This document shows positions 45,995-55,970 of a stretch of 64,000 nucleotides of DNA, piece after piece. A model generated the notes under the pieces. It did no database searches. It was not told the DNA's origin and was given only the letters and a program-made list of their open reading frames with translations. Origin of the DNA: Mangrovimonas cancribranchiae (GTDB lineage Bacteria; Bacteroidota; Bacteroidia; Flavobacteriales; Flavobacteriaceae); NCBI RefSeq assembly GCF_037126245.1, contig NZ_CP136925.1, positions 1,876,001 through 1,940,000 of the forward strand, written 5' to 3'. A program made the position numbers and the translations under genes. Position 1 is the stretch's first letter. Each line of letters begins with the position of its first letter.

Positions 45995-46044
45995 TAAATT
46001 AACTTTTTGTTTTTAAAGATAACATAAAAGTCTTATGAAAAAAA

Positions 46045-46539
46045 TTAAAATTTAATGCGCTTTTTCATGGCTTCAACAATATTAAAAGCTGCTGGGCAAA
46101 TAGCTACATTTTTCATGGTTAAATTTGAAATTTGCTGAAACTTCTTCCTATCGGTATGCGGAAATTCGCGACATGCTTTTGGTCTTACATCATAAATCAT
46201 GCAGTAATTATCGGCACCTAAAAATGTACACGGTACACTTTGTAGCACATAATCGTTATCTTCATCAATACGCAAATATTGGTCTATAAATTGCGATGGT
46301 TTCATTCTAAAATGTTTAGAAATACGCTGTATATCTTTATCTGTAAACAACGGTCCAGTGGTTTTACAACAATTAGCGCAGGTTAAACAATCGGTTTTTT
46401 CAAACTCATCTTCGTGAAGTTCTTGCATAATATAATCCAATTGCTTTGGCGGTTTCTTTTTTAGCTTTTTAAAGAACTCTTTATTTTCCTTATGCTTATC
46501 TTTGGCTCGTTCTGGTAAGTTATTTAATTGATCTTGCAT
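46045..46539 (-). CDS. YkgJ-family cysteine cluster protein
   Basis: The 164-residue protein has Cys in CLTCANCC, CTFLGADNYCMIY, KACREFP and AICPAAF, the zinc- or iron-cluster pattern of the YkgJ/Fli-B family. The family role is unclear. A TAAATTTG box lies just 4 bases before its ATG, so the mRNA may be leaderless. The gene is divergent from the methyltransferase gene, with 17 bases between the starts. Confidence 0.85.
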   Translation of the reverse strand: MQDQLNNLPERAKDKHKENKEFFKKLKKKPPKQLDYIMQELHEDEFEKTDCLTCANCCKTTGPLFTDKDIQRISKHFRMKPSQFIDQYLRIDEDNDYVLQSVPCTFLGADNYCMIYDVRPKACREFPHTDRKKFQQISNLTMKNVAICPAAFNIVEAMKKRIKF

Positions 46540-46556
46540 AGTACAAATTTACAATT

Positions 46557-47258
46557 ATGAAAGATATTTTTGGCAAAGCCTTATTAGATTACCATAAAGG
46601 TAATTATAGTGACGATATTATAACTTCTACAAATATTTCTGATGAAGACGAGTTACCGCTTCCTTATTTGTTTAGAAATTACAGCAACATGCCTAAACTT
46701 GAACAAAAAGCGCTTCAATTAGTAAAAGGTACTGTTTTAGATGTTGGTTGTGGTAGCGGAAGCCATAGTTTATACTTACAAGAAAAAGAACTACAGGTTA
46801 AAGCAATAGATATTTCTAAAGGTGCTGTAACAGTGGCCAAAGAAAGAGGCGTTAAGAATGTTGCGTTAGCATCTGTTTTAGATGAATCCGAAACTTTTGA
46901 TACCATTTTATTGCTAATGAATGGCACAGGAATTTTTCAAGAAATAGCACAAGTCTCAAAATACTTAACTCATTTAAAAAACCTTTTAAATGCTAACGGA
47001 CAAATTTTAATTGATTCGTCTGATATTGCTTATATGTATGAAGATGATGACGGCGGACTTTGGATAGACACCAACGCGAATTACTATGGCGAATTGGATT
47101 ACTTTTTAAGCTATAAAGGTGAACAAGAATTACCTATGAAATGGTTATATCTTGATTTTAATACGCTTTATACTGCTTGCAAAGCTGTTGGCTTAGAATG
47201 CGACTTAATTATGGAGGGCGATCATTTTGATTATTTAGCTAAACTTTCGTTAGCTTAA
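46557..47258 (+). CDS. Class I SAM-dependent methyltransferase
   Basis: The 233-residue protein has the SAM-binding motif VLDVGCGSGSHSLYL near residue 60, then KAIDISKGAVTVAKERG and DTILLLMNGTGIF for the acid loop and motif II. The acceptor is unknown; a small-molecule or lipid target is likely from the short length. It has no partner except the divergent YkgJ gene. Its stop lies 3 bases from that of the convergent amidohydrolase gene. Confidence 0.85.
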   Translation: MKDIFGKALLDYHKGNYSDDIITSTNISDEDELPLPYLFRNYSNMPKLEQKALQLVKGTVLDVGCGSGSHSLYLQEKELQVKAIDISKGAVTVAKERGVKNVALASVLDESETFDTILLLMNGTGIFQEIAQVSKYLTHLKNLLNANGQILIDSSDIAYMYEDDDGGLWIDTNANYYGELDYFLSYKGEQELPMKWLYLDFNTLYTACKAVGLECDLIMEGDHFDYLAKLSLA

Positions 47259-47261
47259 AAG

Positions 47262-48884
47262 CTATTGCTCTTCTCCATCAATAAATAAGCTTTCAACTTT
47301 TATAGTAGGTATTTTGTTTACCTCAACAGTCATAATATCCTTATCTAGGATAACAAAATCGGCAAATTTGCCTTTTTCAATACTTCCTTTTTCCTGATCT
47401 TCAAAGTTAGCATAAGCTGCCCAAATGGTCATCCCTTTCAAAGCTTCCTCTCGTGTTAACGCATTTTCTTTTTGAAAACCTCCTTTTGGAAACCCTTCTA
47501 AATCTTGTCGGGAAACCGCCGCATAAAATGTTAAAAACGGGCTTACTTTTTCTATAGGAAAATCGGTTCCTAAGGCAATCTTTCCTGAGGCTTTTAACAA
47601 CTCCTTATAAGCATAAGCCTGTTTAATTCTATCTGCCTCTAGCCTATCTTCGGCCCAATACATATCACTCGTAGCATGTGTAGGTTGCACCGATGGGATA
47701 ATGTTACTGTCTTTAAAAAATTCTATATCGTTATCTGTTAAAACTTGCGCATGTTCTACTCGCCAACGCTTGTCTTTTTTGCCTTTTAAAACATCTTTAT
47801 AGGTTTGAAGCACAACTTTATTAGCCGAATCGCCAATGGCATGTGTATTCATTTGAAAATTTGCTTGTTCAATCTTTTTGGCCAACGCTTTAATGTTTTT
47901 AGGGGTTGTTACCATAGCCCCAAAATGATTATGCTTGTCACTGTAAGGTTTCTTTAAAGCTGCTCCGCGTGAGCCCAAAGCACCATCGGCATATACTTTT
48001 ACCGATTGCACATTAAGTTTATCGGTTTTAATTGGCCCATTGTTTAAGTAATAGTCAAGATTTTTTTGGGTATTACTCACCATAGCATACACGCGCATGT
48101 TTAAATCGCCTGTTTGTTGTAGACTATCGATAAGTTGGATAACGTCTTTATCTAAACCAGCATCGGAAACTGTGGTTAGCCCTAAATCGAAACAAATATC
48201 TTGGGCTTGTAATAAAGCGTTTATTTGCTCTTGTTTGGTTGGATTTGGGTAAACGGCCTCAACCATCGCCATAGGATTATCAATTAAAATACCTGTAAGT
48301 TCGTTATTTTCAATAACGACTTCTCCCCCTTCAATTTTTGTCTGTTTAGTAATTCCCGCTAAATCTAATGCCGCTTGGTTACACAACATAGCATGCCCGT
48401 CTATCCTAGTTAAGGCAACTGGCGTGTTAGGAAAAAGGGCATTTAACAATTTATTGTTTGGAAAGGCTTTTTCTTCCCAATCGTTTTGATCCCAACCGCG
48501 ACCTATTATAAAATTAGTTTGTTTGGTATTTTGAAAATCTAACACACGTTTCATAACCTCATCGAAACTAGATGTCCCCGCGAGATTTACTCGGTTTTGT
48601 TCTAGTCCTAATCCGTAAAAATGGCAATGTGCATCGATAAACCCTGGCACAATCGTTTTACCAGAAACGTTTAAGATATTTTCGGCAGTGAATTTATCTG
48701 AAATTGCTTTTGAAGTACCAATAGCAACAAATTTACCATCTTTTACTGCAAAGGCTTCAGCTTTATCATAAGTGTTATTTACTGTGTATACATTAGCATT
48801 TACAATTACGGTGTCAACAACTTCTTTATTTTTTGCACATGACCATATAGTAATGGCTATTAATAGGGTTAAAAGCTTTTTCAT
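47262..48884 (-). CDS. YtcJ-like amidohydrolase lipoprotein
   Basis: The 540-residue protein has a lipoprotein signal (LLTLLIAITIWSC) and the amidohydrolase motifs VPGFIDAHCHFYGLG, MNTHAIGDSANK, RVEHAQVL and LGTDFPIEKV. It belongs to the YtcJ/AtzC-like group of metal enzymes that cleave C-N bonds of amides or exoenzyme substrates. The lipid anchor puts it in the periplasm. The substrate is unknown. Confidence 0.88.
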   Translation of the reverse strand: MKKLLTLLIAITIWSCAKNKEVVDTVIVNANVYTVNNTYDKAEAFAVKDGKFVAIGTSKAISDKFTAENILNVSGKTIVPGFIDAHCHFYGLGLEQNRVNLAGTSSFDEVMKRVLDFQNTKQTNFIIGRGWDQNDWEEKAFPNNKLLNALFPNTPVALTRIDGHAMLCNQAALDLAGITKQTKIEGGEVVIENNELTGILIDNPMAMVEAVYPNPTKQEQINALLQAQDICFDLGLTTVSDAGLDKDVIQLIDSLQQTGDLNMRVYAMVSNTQKNLDYYLNNGPIKTDKLNVQSVKVYADGALGSRGAALKKPYSDKHNHFGAMVTTPKNIKALAKKIEQANFQMNTHAIGDSANKVVLQTYKDVLKGKKDKRWRVEHAQVLTDNDIEFFKDSNIIPSVQPTHATSDMYWAEDRLEADRIKQAYAYKELLKASGKIALGTDFPIEKVSPFLTFYAAVSRQDLEGFPKGGFQKENALTREEALKGMTIWAAYANFEDQEKGSIEKGKFADFVILDKDIMTVEVNKIPTIKVESLFIDGEEQ

Positions 48885-48912
48885 TGGTAAATAATTGGTG
48901 GTTAGTATGCTC

Positions 48913-50637
48913 TTAAAAATCGAATTTATAGGTTGCTCCTGCTAAAGCTTGAAAACTTTGTACCGGATAGTTTAGCCAACGGTTATAATTTTGATTGGCG
49001 ATGTTATTTACTTTAGCATATACCGATAATTTATCATTTACATGATATCCAGCATGGGCATTGGCATCGAAATAGCTATCTAATGCTATTGTTTCAATGT
49101 TAACAGGCACTAAAGAATTGGTATAATCCATTTGTGCTTTTCGTTCGCCAACATAATAAATGTTTGCGCCAGCAAACCAATGTTTGTTTATTTGGTAATC
49201 CATAAACAACGATCCTGTAATTTCTGGTAAGTTCCAGGCCACTTCTTGATTATCTACATCGTACGCAAAATAATCGGCTTTAATACCTAAAGTAAAGTTG
49301 CGGTTAATATCTACGCTTAATTGGCCACCAATATTAAATGTGGATACATCATCGTAAACAACCCCGTAAGAATTGGCATGCTGATATACCTCTTCGGCGC
49401 CATTAACGACAAGTTCATTATTTTTAAACAAGGCTTTATCTCGTTCGGCTAAATACGCCCCTTTAATATTATAACTCACACTGTTTGACACTTTTCCTTT
49501 TAAACCTACATAGGCGTTGTATTGCTGATCGGTAGGTGCAATAAATAATGTTGGCGATACAAATGGGTTATCTTGTGCAAAATCGTAATAGGAATTTTGA
49601 ATTAAATCACCTTTTATACCTCCGTAGGCGATTAATACCTCATTAACCACTTTATAAGAGGCCGAAATGTTTGGATAGATGTAAAACTTGTTATCACTAT
49701 TCTCTATATCGTTTAAATAAAATGTAGAAACACCTAAATCTAATGTTAGATCATCATAAATTATTCTGTAGGTTGGCTTTAATCCAATATTAAAATTACC
49801 ATATTTTAACTCTTCATTGGTATAATAATTTCTATCAAAACTCCCACCTAAATAATCCAACACTAAAGTTGTTGTGATTTCTTCATCAACAATTGGAATA
49901 TCTGCCGTTGCAGTGGCTTTAAATCTATTTTCAGCCGAACTATAATCATCGCCAAAATGTCTAAATAGTACATCTATATTTTTTAAATAGGTGTCTTCAA
50001 ATTGAATATCGCCACCAATATTTGCGCCATAAAATGTATGGTTTACATCCATGTTAGCTTCTGGTGATTCTGTGGTAAAATACGGTTGTGGCAAACCATA
50101 CCAATTATAAACTTGATGCAAAAATCCACCTTCAATATTCCAAGATAAATCTCGTAATGTTCTAGAGTAATTTACATTTATCTTACTGTCGTAAAAATGG
50201 TCGTCTAGTAACACATCTTCAATTCCACCTTGAGAAGAATGATGGCTAACATAGCCACCAACATTATCTGTTCTACTAATAGCATGATTTAAATATACTT
50301 CACCTAAAATGGTGGTGTAACTACCAAAACCTAAAGTAGCATAATTATCATATAATTTCGCTGGCTTTTCTTTTTCTACTGTGGCAGCTTTTCCTTTTGC
50401 TGGCGTAAATGTAGACGCCACAGGAAATGAAAAAATATTATATTTCACCTCTTTTTTAGTTGTGGTAACCTCATCATCTAAAGACGGGGTTTCTTTTACC
50501 TTAAAGGCATCGGAAATCGATGGTGTATATGGTTTTACAACATTAATCACATTGGTTCCTATGGTATCGTTGTCGCGTTCTTGACTCCAACTTAACATTC
50601 CTGTTAAAGTAAATAATACAACGGATAAATATTTCAT
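48913..50637 (-). CDS. Plug-less TonB-receptor-like outer-membrane beta-barrel
   Basis: With the ATG at 50637 the protein has 574 residues and a signal peptide ending near MLSWSQ; an earlier ATG at 50658 is also possible. After a short proline-rich segment (VVKPYTPSISDAFKVKETP) it is barrel-like throughout, with alternating aromatic strands. The end VNNIANQNYNRWLNYPVQ and ATYKFDF is that of TonB-dependent receptors. No plug domain or TonB box is visible, and the length is short for a receptor. It is co-transcribed with a large TPR protein. Confidence 0.75.
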   Translation of the reverse strand: MKYLSVVLFTLTGMLSWSQERDNDTIGTNVINVVKPYTPSISDAFKVKETPSLDDEVTTTKKEVKYNIFSFPVASTFTPAKGKAATVEKEKPAKLYDNYATLGFGSYTTILGEVYLNHAISRTDNVGGYVSHHSSQGGIEDVLLDDHFYDSKINVNYSRTLRDLSWNIEGGFLHQVYNWYGLPQPYFTTESPEANMDVNHTFYGANIGGDIQFEDTYLKNIDVLFRHFGDDYSSAENRFKATATADIPIVDEEITTTLVLDYLGGSFDRNYYTNEELKYGNFNIGLKPTYRIIYDDLTLDLGVSTFYLNDIENSDNKFYIYPNISASYKVVNEVLIAYGGIKGDLIQNSYYDFAQDNPFVSPTLFIAPTDQQYNAYVGLKGKVSNSVSYNIKGAYLAERDKALFKNNELVVNGAEEVYQHANSYGVVYDDVSTFNIGGQLSVDINRNFTLGIKADYFAYDVDNQEVAWNLPEITGSLFMDYQINKHWFAGANIYYVGERKAQMDYTNSLVPVNIETIALDSYFDANAHAGYHVNDKLSVYAKVNNIANQNYNRWLNYPVQSFQALAGATYKFDF

Positions 50638-50683
50638 GTGCTTGCGCATAAATTTCATTTAATGTTTTTTTTGACTGATTTTT

Positions 50684-53600
50684 TTAATCTTCTGGTTGAA
50701 CAGACATGTTGGTTTTAGCTTCTTCTGTCTTAATTTTAGACAACTCGGACTGGGCTTCTGCAACGACATCATCGTAGTCTTTAAAGTTTTCAATAACACT
50801 TTCAAGAATGTACGTTGCTTGAAAAGCATCGCCTAATTGATAATGATTTTTTGCCATAACAACCAACCCTTTAGCGCTGTAATATTTATAACCTGAAAAA
50901 TTCTTTGCTAAATTTTGAACTGTACTATTAGAGGTTTCGAAGTCGCCTTCTTTATGTTGAAAATAAGCTTTGTAAAACATGGCTTCTGCAGCGGCTTCTC
51001 CTGTGGCTGTTTTTTCAACTTCTTGATAAGCTTGTTCTGCTTTTGGCTCATCGTCTGTTTTTATAGCCGAACGTGCTATAATTAAATAGGCATCGCTTTT
51101 TATTTTATTGTCAATAGTATTTTGCTCAAGTACTTTCTCTGCGTAGGAAACGGCTTGTTTATATTGTTCTAATTGATAATTGGCTTTCATTAAGTTAGAT
51201 TGCGCAAAAACCACATTTTGTGGAAAACTAGCCTGAACCTCTAAACGTTCTAATAACGGAATTGCTTTATTCCAACTTTTCTGCTCTAGTTGAATTTGTG
51301 AAGCACGCAATAAAGCTTCTTCTGTAAACTCATTTGAAGTTCTATTAACAACCTCTATATAATGTGGCAACGCATTTTCTTTTAAATCTTTTTTAAAGTA
51401 CAATTGCGCGACATAAAAATGCGTTTGTAAAGCATGAAGCCCTTTTGGGAATTCATTTAAATATCCATTAAACTGACGAATTGCAGCATCTGATTGGCCA
51501 TCTAAATACTTTTTTTCGGCAGACTCGTAAGTGGTATTATCTAAATCGGCATCGGTAACTTCTACATAGTCTAACGTTTGCACCCAAGCTGCATAAGCAT
51601 CTACTTGCCCTAGGTCGATATAAATTAAACGCGCTGTTGCCACTGCTTGATTTGCTTCTGGTGTATTTGGAAATTCTTCGGCAACTTGTTTAAACTTGGT
51701 TAAGGCTTTATCGTTTGTTCCAGAATTATAGTGTACCAAACCTTGACGTAATTTAGCCTTTGGCACAAAAGTACTCATGCGGTATTCGTTATTAAGTTTG
51801 TTATACATGTTTAACGCCTCTGAATTTCTATTTGCTTTTACGAGGGAGTTTCCTAATTCATACATGGCATCGTCTCGTAAAGTTGACTTTGGGTAACGTT
51901 CTATAAACGTGTTTAGGTCTGTAATTTTTTTATCAGAATTTCCTGCGTAACCAATACTCATTGTTTTTTGAAAAAAGGCATAATCTGAATTCACCTGATT
52001 AATTTTTATGGCCTCACTGTATGCATTAATAGCATCGTTATATTTACTAGATACAAAATTGACATCGCCTAACCTTAAATATGCATCGTTTAGCCTAATA
52101 TTATCGTTGCTGTTATTATTTATAAACTGATTGAAAAAGGTAATGGCTTGCGAATAATTCTTTTGTTTAAAATATGTGTAAGCCAAGTTATAATCAATAT
52201 TTACCGCTTCTTTTGTAGCTGTAGCTTCTTCAATTTGCTTAAACTGTTTAAAGCCTATTAAAGCATCGTTGTAATTTGATAAATTATAATTTGTTTCCGC
52301 TTTCCAAAAAATGGCTCGTGCAGTATAAGTAGGATTTATTTCTTCTTTTAGCGACTTATTAAAAAAGTCTTGAGCTTCTTGATAGTTCCCTTCATTATAA
52401 AGTTCTATTCCACGATAAAATGCGACTTTTTGATAGGCTTTTTTATTTTCAAAACTATTTTTCCCCTCGAGTAACTCTAAAGCTTCTTTGTAGTTTTTTG
52501 ATGTAATATAGGAATCGATTAAAAGTGTTTCTATTTCATCTTTATATGCGGTATCTGGATAAGTCTCTAAATACTGCGTTAATACTTGTGGCACCGATTG
52601 ATAAGGATTTCCTATTTCGTAACTAATTTTAGCATAGTTTAACCAAGCATCTTCTTGAACTTTTAAATCGTAAGTCATTTGTGAGGCGTTACGAAACGCA
52701 TTTAAAGCTTCTTGTTTTTTATTTAAATGCACATAACTTTCGCCTAAATGATAATAAGCATTTTGAGCTACGGTATCTTGCCCGTCGATAATTTTACTAA
52801 ACTCGGCTACAGCATTATCGTAATCTTTTTGCTTGTAGTACGTATATCCTAATTGGTAATAATCGGTATTGGACCATTTTCCGCGTTTTCCTTGATATTC
52901 TTTTAAATAAGGAAGCGCTTCTTCATATTGTTCTAAGTTGAAGTAGCTTTCACCTATAATTTTATTTAGTTCTGAAATTTCATCGCGATTACTTTTTGGT
53001 AATTGCTCTTTAGCTAACTCGATAGCTTTTTCAAATTTTCCTAGTTTAAAGTTTAAATCGGCTTGATAGTATGATAGCTTTTCTTGGTATTTCTCTTGGT
53101 CGCTAACTTGGTCGAAATATTGTGTTGCTTGGTCGTAATCATCGCCTTCATAAGCCATAAAACCAATATAGTATTTGGCTTGCGAGCCATATTTTTTGGA
53201 ATTTTCAATGCGACTTAAATATTTCCTAGCGTCTTTATAATTTTTGGTTGTAAACGCTACATAACCATTGTTGAAGTTAAATTTTTCACGTTCGTTGCCT
53301 GCCAATGAGTTTTCGTCTACTTTATCATACCATTTTTTAGCGTAGGCATACTTTCCATTGGTAAAATAATAGTCGGCAACATCTACAAAAGCAGTATTTC
53401 GTTTGGTACTTGTAGGGTAATCTTCAACAAAATCTTCCATTAAGGTATCGGCGTTTTGCTGATTTAGTCTTACCGCACAATTAGCTATATAAAAGACACA
53501 ATCAGATTCTAAAACATCTGTTTTGGCCGTCTTCTTCAACTGTTTAAAAAGTGTTTGCGCTGCTAAATACTGTTGGTTGTTATATAAAGAAAGGGCTTTT

Positions 53601-53704
53601 TGGTAATCCACTAACTCGTTAGTATATGCTGCAGATTGTTGTGCATAGGTTACAACACAAAAACAAAGAGTTAGAATGAAAAGGAAAACTCTATTAAGAC
53701 TCAT
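50684..53704 (-). CDS. Large exported tetratricopeptide-repeat protein
   Basis: The 1006-residue protein has a signal peptide ending near VVTYAQ and then about 20 TPR units of 34-36 residues (for example YYQLGYTYYKQKDYDNAVAE and AYYHLGESYVHLNKKQEALN). The repeats should form one long superhelix in the periplasm, resembling YbgF/BamD-type scaffolds. The next gene, 25 bases on, encodes the barrel, and the pair probably works together at the outer membrane. Function is unknown. Confidence 0.85.
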   Translation of the reverse strand: MSLNRVFLFILTLCFCVVTYAQQSAAYTNELVDYQKALSLYNNQQYLAAQTLFKQLKKTAKTDVLESDCVFYIANCAVRLNQQNADTLMEDFVEDYPTSTKRNTAFVDVADYYFTNGKYAYAKKWYDKVDENSLAGNEREKFNFNNGYVAFTTKNYKDARKYLSRIENSKKYGSQAKYYIGFMAYEGDDYDQATQYFDQVSDQEKYQEKLSYYQADLNFKLGKFEKAIELAKEQLPKSNRDEISELNKIIGESYFNLEQYEEALPYLKEYQGKRGKWSNTDYYQLGYTYYKQKDYDNAVAEFSKIIDGQDTVAQNAYYHLGESYVHLNKKQEALNAFRNASQMTYDLKVQEDAWLNYAKISYEIGNPYQSVPQVLTQYLETYPDTAYKDEIETLLIDSYITSKNYKEALELLEGKNSFENKKAYQKVAFYRGIELYNEGNYQEAQDFFNKSLKEEINPTYTARAIFWKAETNYNLSNYNDALIGFKQFKQIEEATATKEAVNIDYNLAYTYFKQKNYSQAITFFNQFINNNSNDNIRLNDAYLRLGDVNFVSSKYNDAINAYSEAIKINQVNSDYAFFQKTMSIGYAGNSDKKITDLNTFIERYPKSTLRDDAMYELGNSLVKANRNSEALNMYNKLNNEYRMSTFVPKAKLRQGLVHYNSGTNDKALTKFKQVAEEFPNTPEANQAVATARLIYIDLGQVDAYAAWVQTLDYVEVTDADLDNTTYESAEKKYLDGQSDAAIRQFNGYLNEFPKGLHALQTHFYVAQLYFKKDLKENALPHYIEVVNRTSNEFTEEALLRASQIQLEQKSWNKAIPLLERLEVQASFPQNVVFAQSNLMKANYQLEQYKQAVSYAEKVLEQNTIDNKIKSDAYLIIARSAIKTDDEPKAEQAYQEVEKTATGEAAAEAMFYKAYFQHKEGDFETSNSTVQNLAKNFSGYKYYSAKGLVVMAKNHYQLGDAFQATYILESVIENFKDYDDVVAEAQSELSKIKTEEAKTNMSVQPED

Positions 53705-53731
53705 ATAGTGTATGATTTTTTATATTGAATT

Positions 53732-53739
53732 CAAAGATA
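53732..53739 (-). promoter_or_regulatory. Candidate -7 box of the TPR-barrel operon
   Basis: TATCTTTG on the minus strand fits TAnnTTTG and lies 27 bases before the TPR start codon. No good -33 TTG is seen. Confidence 0.4.
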
Positions 53740-53839
53740 ATTTTTCTATACATTTTATAACGTTAGAATTCTGTTATAATTATAAACACAAAAAATTGAT
53801 TTATAAAAATTCTTAACAAAATAGCTTAATTTAAAAACC

Positions 53840-53871
53840 TTTGATGATTTAGGTTTTAAGTAATACATTTA
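53840..53871 (+). promoter_or_regulatory. Candidate promoter of the GT2-GT-C-ftsE operon
   Basis: TTTG (53840-53843) is followed after 20 bases by TACATTTA (53864-53871), one base from consensus, 30 bases before the ATG. Confidence 0.4.
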
Positions 53872-53901
53872 CAAAAGCGTTTTTCTAGTTTTTAAATTCC
53901 T

Positions 53902-54627
53902 ATGGCAAATACTTGCATTATTATTCCTTGTTATAACGAAGTCAACAGATTGCCTAGTGAAGATTTTATAGCGTTTTCTAAAACCAATAGTCCTATTCAC
54001 TTACTTTTTGTGGATGATGGAAGCCAGGACAACACCTTAGCTATTTTAAAAGAAATATCGGATTCCTCCTTATCGGTTTCGCTACTAACTTTAGAAAAAA
54101 ACTCAGGAAAAGCCGAAGCTATAAGACAAGGCGTTTTACATTTAAACAATCATTACAAAACTATTGGCTATTTAGATGCCGATCTTTCTACACCTTTATC
54201 AGAAATAACACGTTTAATTACAATAGCGCAGACCAAGAATGTAGCTTTTGTTATGGGGTCTCGGGTAAAACGATCCGGCGCAACAATTAACCGACGATTA
54301 AAAAGACATGTGTTTGGTAGAATTATTGCTACATTTATAGATTCGTGTATATTAAAATTAGGAATTTACGACACCCAATGTGGTGCTAAAGTCATTGGTG
54401 CACCTTTAGCAAAAGAACTTTTTAAAACACCTTTTAAAACCAAGTGGCTTTTTGATGTAGAATTACTCCTTAGAATGAAACATAAATACGGGAAAGCCTA
54501 CTGTAAAAACAATATTCTTGAAATACCTTTAGAGTATTGGCGCGATATTGGCGCATCTAAAATTAGTTTTTTAGATATTTTAATAATTCCTTTCGACCTC
54601 TTAAAGCTTTATTTTTCAAGAAAATGA
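53902..54627 (+). CDS. GT2 glycosyltransferase, dolichyl-phosphate-mannose-synthase-like
   Basis: The 241-residue GT-A enzyme starts with IIIPCYNEVNRLP and has LLFVDDGSQDNT and YLDADLSTP, the motifs of polyprenyl-phosphate sugar transferases. It should load a sugar from a nucleotide donor onto a lipid carrier at the inner membrane. Its stop overlaps the ATG of the next gene (ATGA), a GT-C-type protein that could use such a lipid-linked sugar. It has no membrane anchor domain of its own. Confidence 0.88.
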   Translation: MANTCIIIPCYNEVNRLPSEDFIAFSKTNSPIHLLFVDDGSQDNTLAILKEISDSSLSVSLLTLEKNSGKAEAIRQGVLHLNNHYKTIGYLDADLSTPLSEITRLITIAQTKNVAFVMGSRVKRSGATINRRLKRHVFGRIIATFIDSCILKLGIYDTQCGAKVIGAPLAKELFKTPFKTKWLFDVELLLRMKHKYGKAYCKNNILEIPLEYWRDIGASKISFLDILIIPFDLLKLYFSRK

Positions 54628-55970
54628 TTCTAAAGAAACTATACACATCTATTTTAAAGTCACCTTTAAAGTTTTTACTTATTTATAGTGTTTTAATAAG
54701 GCTATTTTTAGTATATACTTACCAGTCGGTTACTATATTCCCAGACAGCGAAGATTATATTACATTAGCTAAGTATATTTCTAATTGGAGCTTACAAGGT
54801 TATACCGGAGAAAGAACACCAGGTTTTCCTGCGCTATTAGCATTGTATGGCAATAGTCAAAAAATAACAGTTCTGTGTCAGTTACTTTTGGGGTTGGCAA
54901 ATATGTATTTTTTATTCCAGTTAAGTTTTAAACAAACGCAACGAAAAGATATTGCTTTTTGGGTAACATTTGTTTTTGGCTCCTTTATAAATATTGTCTT
55001 TTTCGAATTTGCTATTTTAACAGAAACACTCACACTAACCCTTCTTTTACTATCGTTTTGGTTTATTTCTAAATACCATTTACTATCCCAAAAAGCCTCT
55101 ATTAAGCATTTAGGTGTTTTATCTGTAATCTATAGCGCGTTATATCTTACAAGACCTATGTTTATATATCTTCCTTTAGGCTTTTTTCTTTATCGTTTAG
55201 TCCTACTTTGGAATATAAAAAGCATTTATAAAACGTTAATCGTTATTGTGTTTCCAGCTTTGGTTTTTTATGGTTGGAATACATTAAACAAAAAGAATAT
55301 CGGACTATTTACAAGTAGTTATTATCTTGGTTTTAATTTGGCTCAAACAGCTACTTCATTCTTTCATCTTGTACCTGATGAAGACTATGTTATTCGAGAT
55401 ATTTTTGTTAAACATAGAAACAATGTTGAAGAAAATGAACCCGACCATGTTTACCCTATGAGCGTTTGGAAAGCACACGACGAACTCTTAGAAGAAACCC
55501 AGCTAACTCGTGTTGAACTTTCTCAAGAATTAAAACGTATTTCTATAGATTTATTTAAAAAACACCCCGATTTGTATCTAAAACAAGTCCTTATTTCTTG
55601 GAAAGATTTTTGGGGGTCTACAGAATCTTTACTTTGGAATGTTTCAAAATTTCAAAATAAACCGGTTAGAAAAGCCCTTATTGGTTTTTGGATTTACTTT
55701 CAAAAATATCTTTTAATAACAATTAACATCCTATTTCTTGTTTTTGGGTTTAAAAAATTGTGGTCTTTTATTAAACATAAACATATGGATTTTGACCTAT
55801 TTTTAGTGGCTATTGTGCTATCAGGTTCTTTAGCTCAAGCATTAGTCGCTTACGGATCAAATTCTAGATTTTGCATTCCTTTTTTCCCTTTAATTGTTTA
55901 CTTTGTAATTTACAGTATATTTACTTCAAAATTTATAGCAAGACTTTATGCAAACAGTACTTCATCTTAA
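54624..55970 (+). CDS. GT-C-type membrane glycosyltransferase (ArnT/PMT-like)
   Basis: The 448-residue protein has about 10 membrane helices. The first loop holds PDSEDYITLAKYISN and GERTPGFPALLAL, the acidic and Arg-Thr-Pro-Gly motifs of GT39/GT83-like enzymes that take sugars from a lipid carrier. The acceptor is unknown. It overlaps the preceding GT2 gene by 4 bases and the following ftsE by 23 bases. Together with the GT2 gene it forms a lipid-linked sugar pathway. Confidence 0.8.
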   Translation: MILKKLYTSILKSPLKFLLIYSVLIRLFLVYTYQSVTIFPDSEDYITLAKYISNWSLQGYTGERTPGFPALLALYGNSQKITVLCQLLLGLANMYFLFQLSFKQTQRKDIAFWVTFVFGSFINIVFFEFAILTETLTLTLLLLSFWFISKYHLLSQKASIKHLGVLSVIYSALYLTRPMFIYLPLGFFLYRLVLLWNIKSIYKTLIVIVFPALVFYGWNTLNKKNIGLFTSSYYLGFNLAQTATSFFHLVPDEDYVIRDIFVKHRNNVEENEPDHVYPMSVWKAHDELLEETQLTRVELSQELKRISIDLFKKHPDLYLKQVLISWKDFWGSTESLLWNVSKFQNKPVRKALIGFWIYFQKYLLITINILFLVFGFKKLWSFIKHKHMDFDLFLVAIVLSGSLAQALVAYGSNSRFCIPFFPLIVYFVIYSIFTSKFIARLYANSTSS

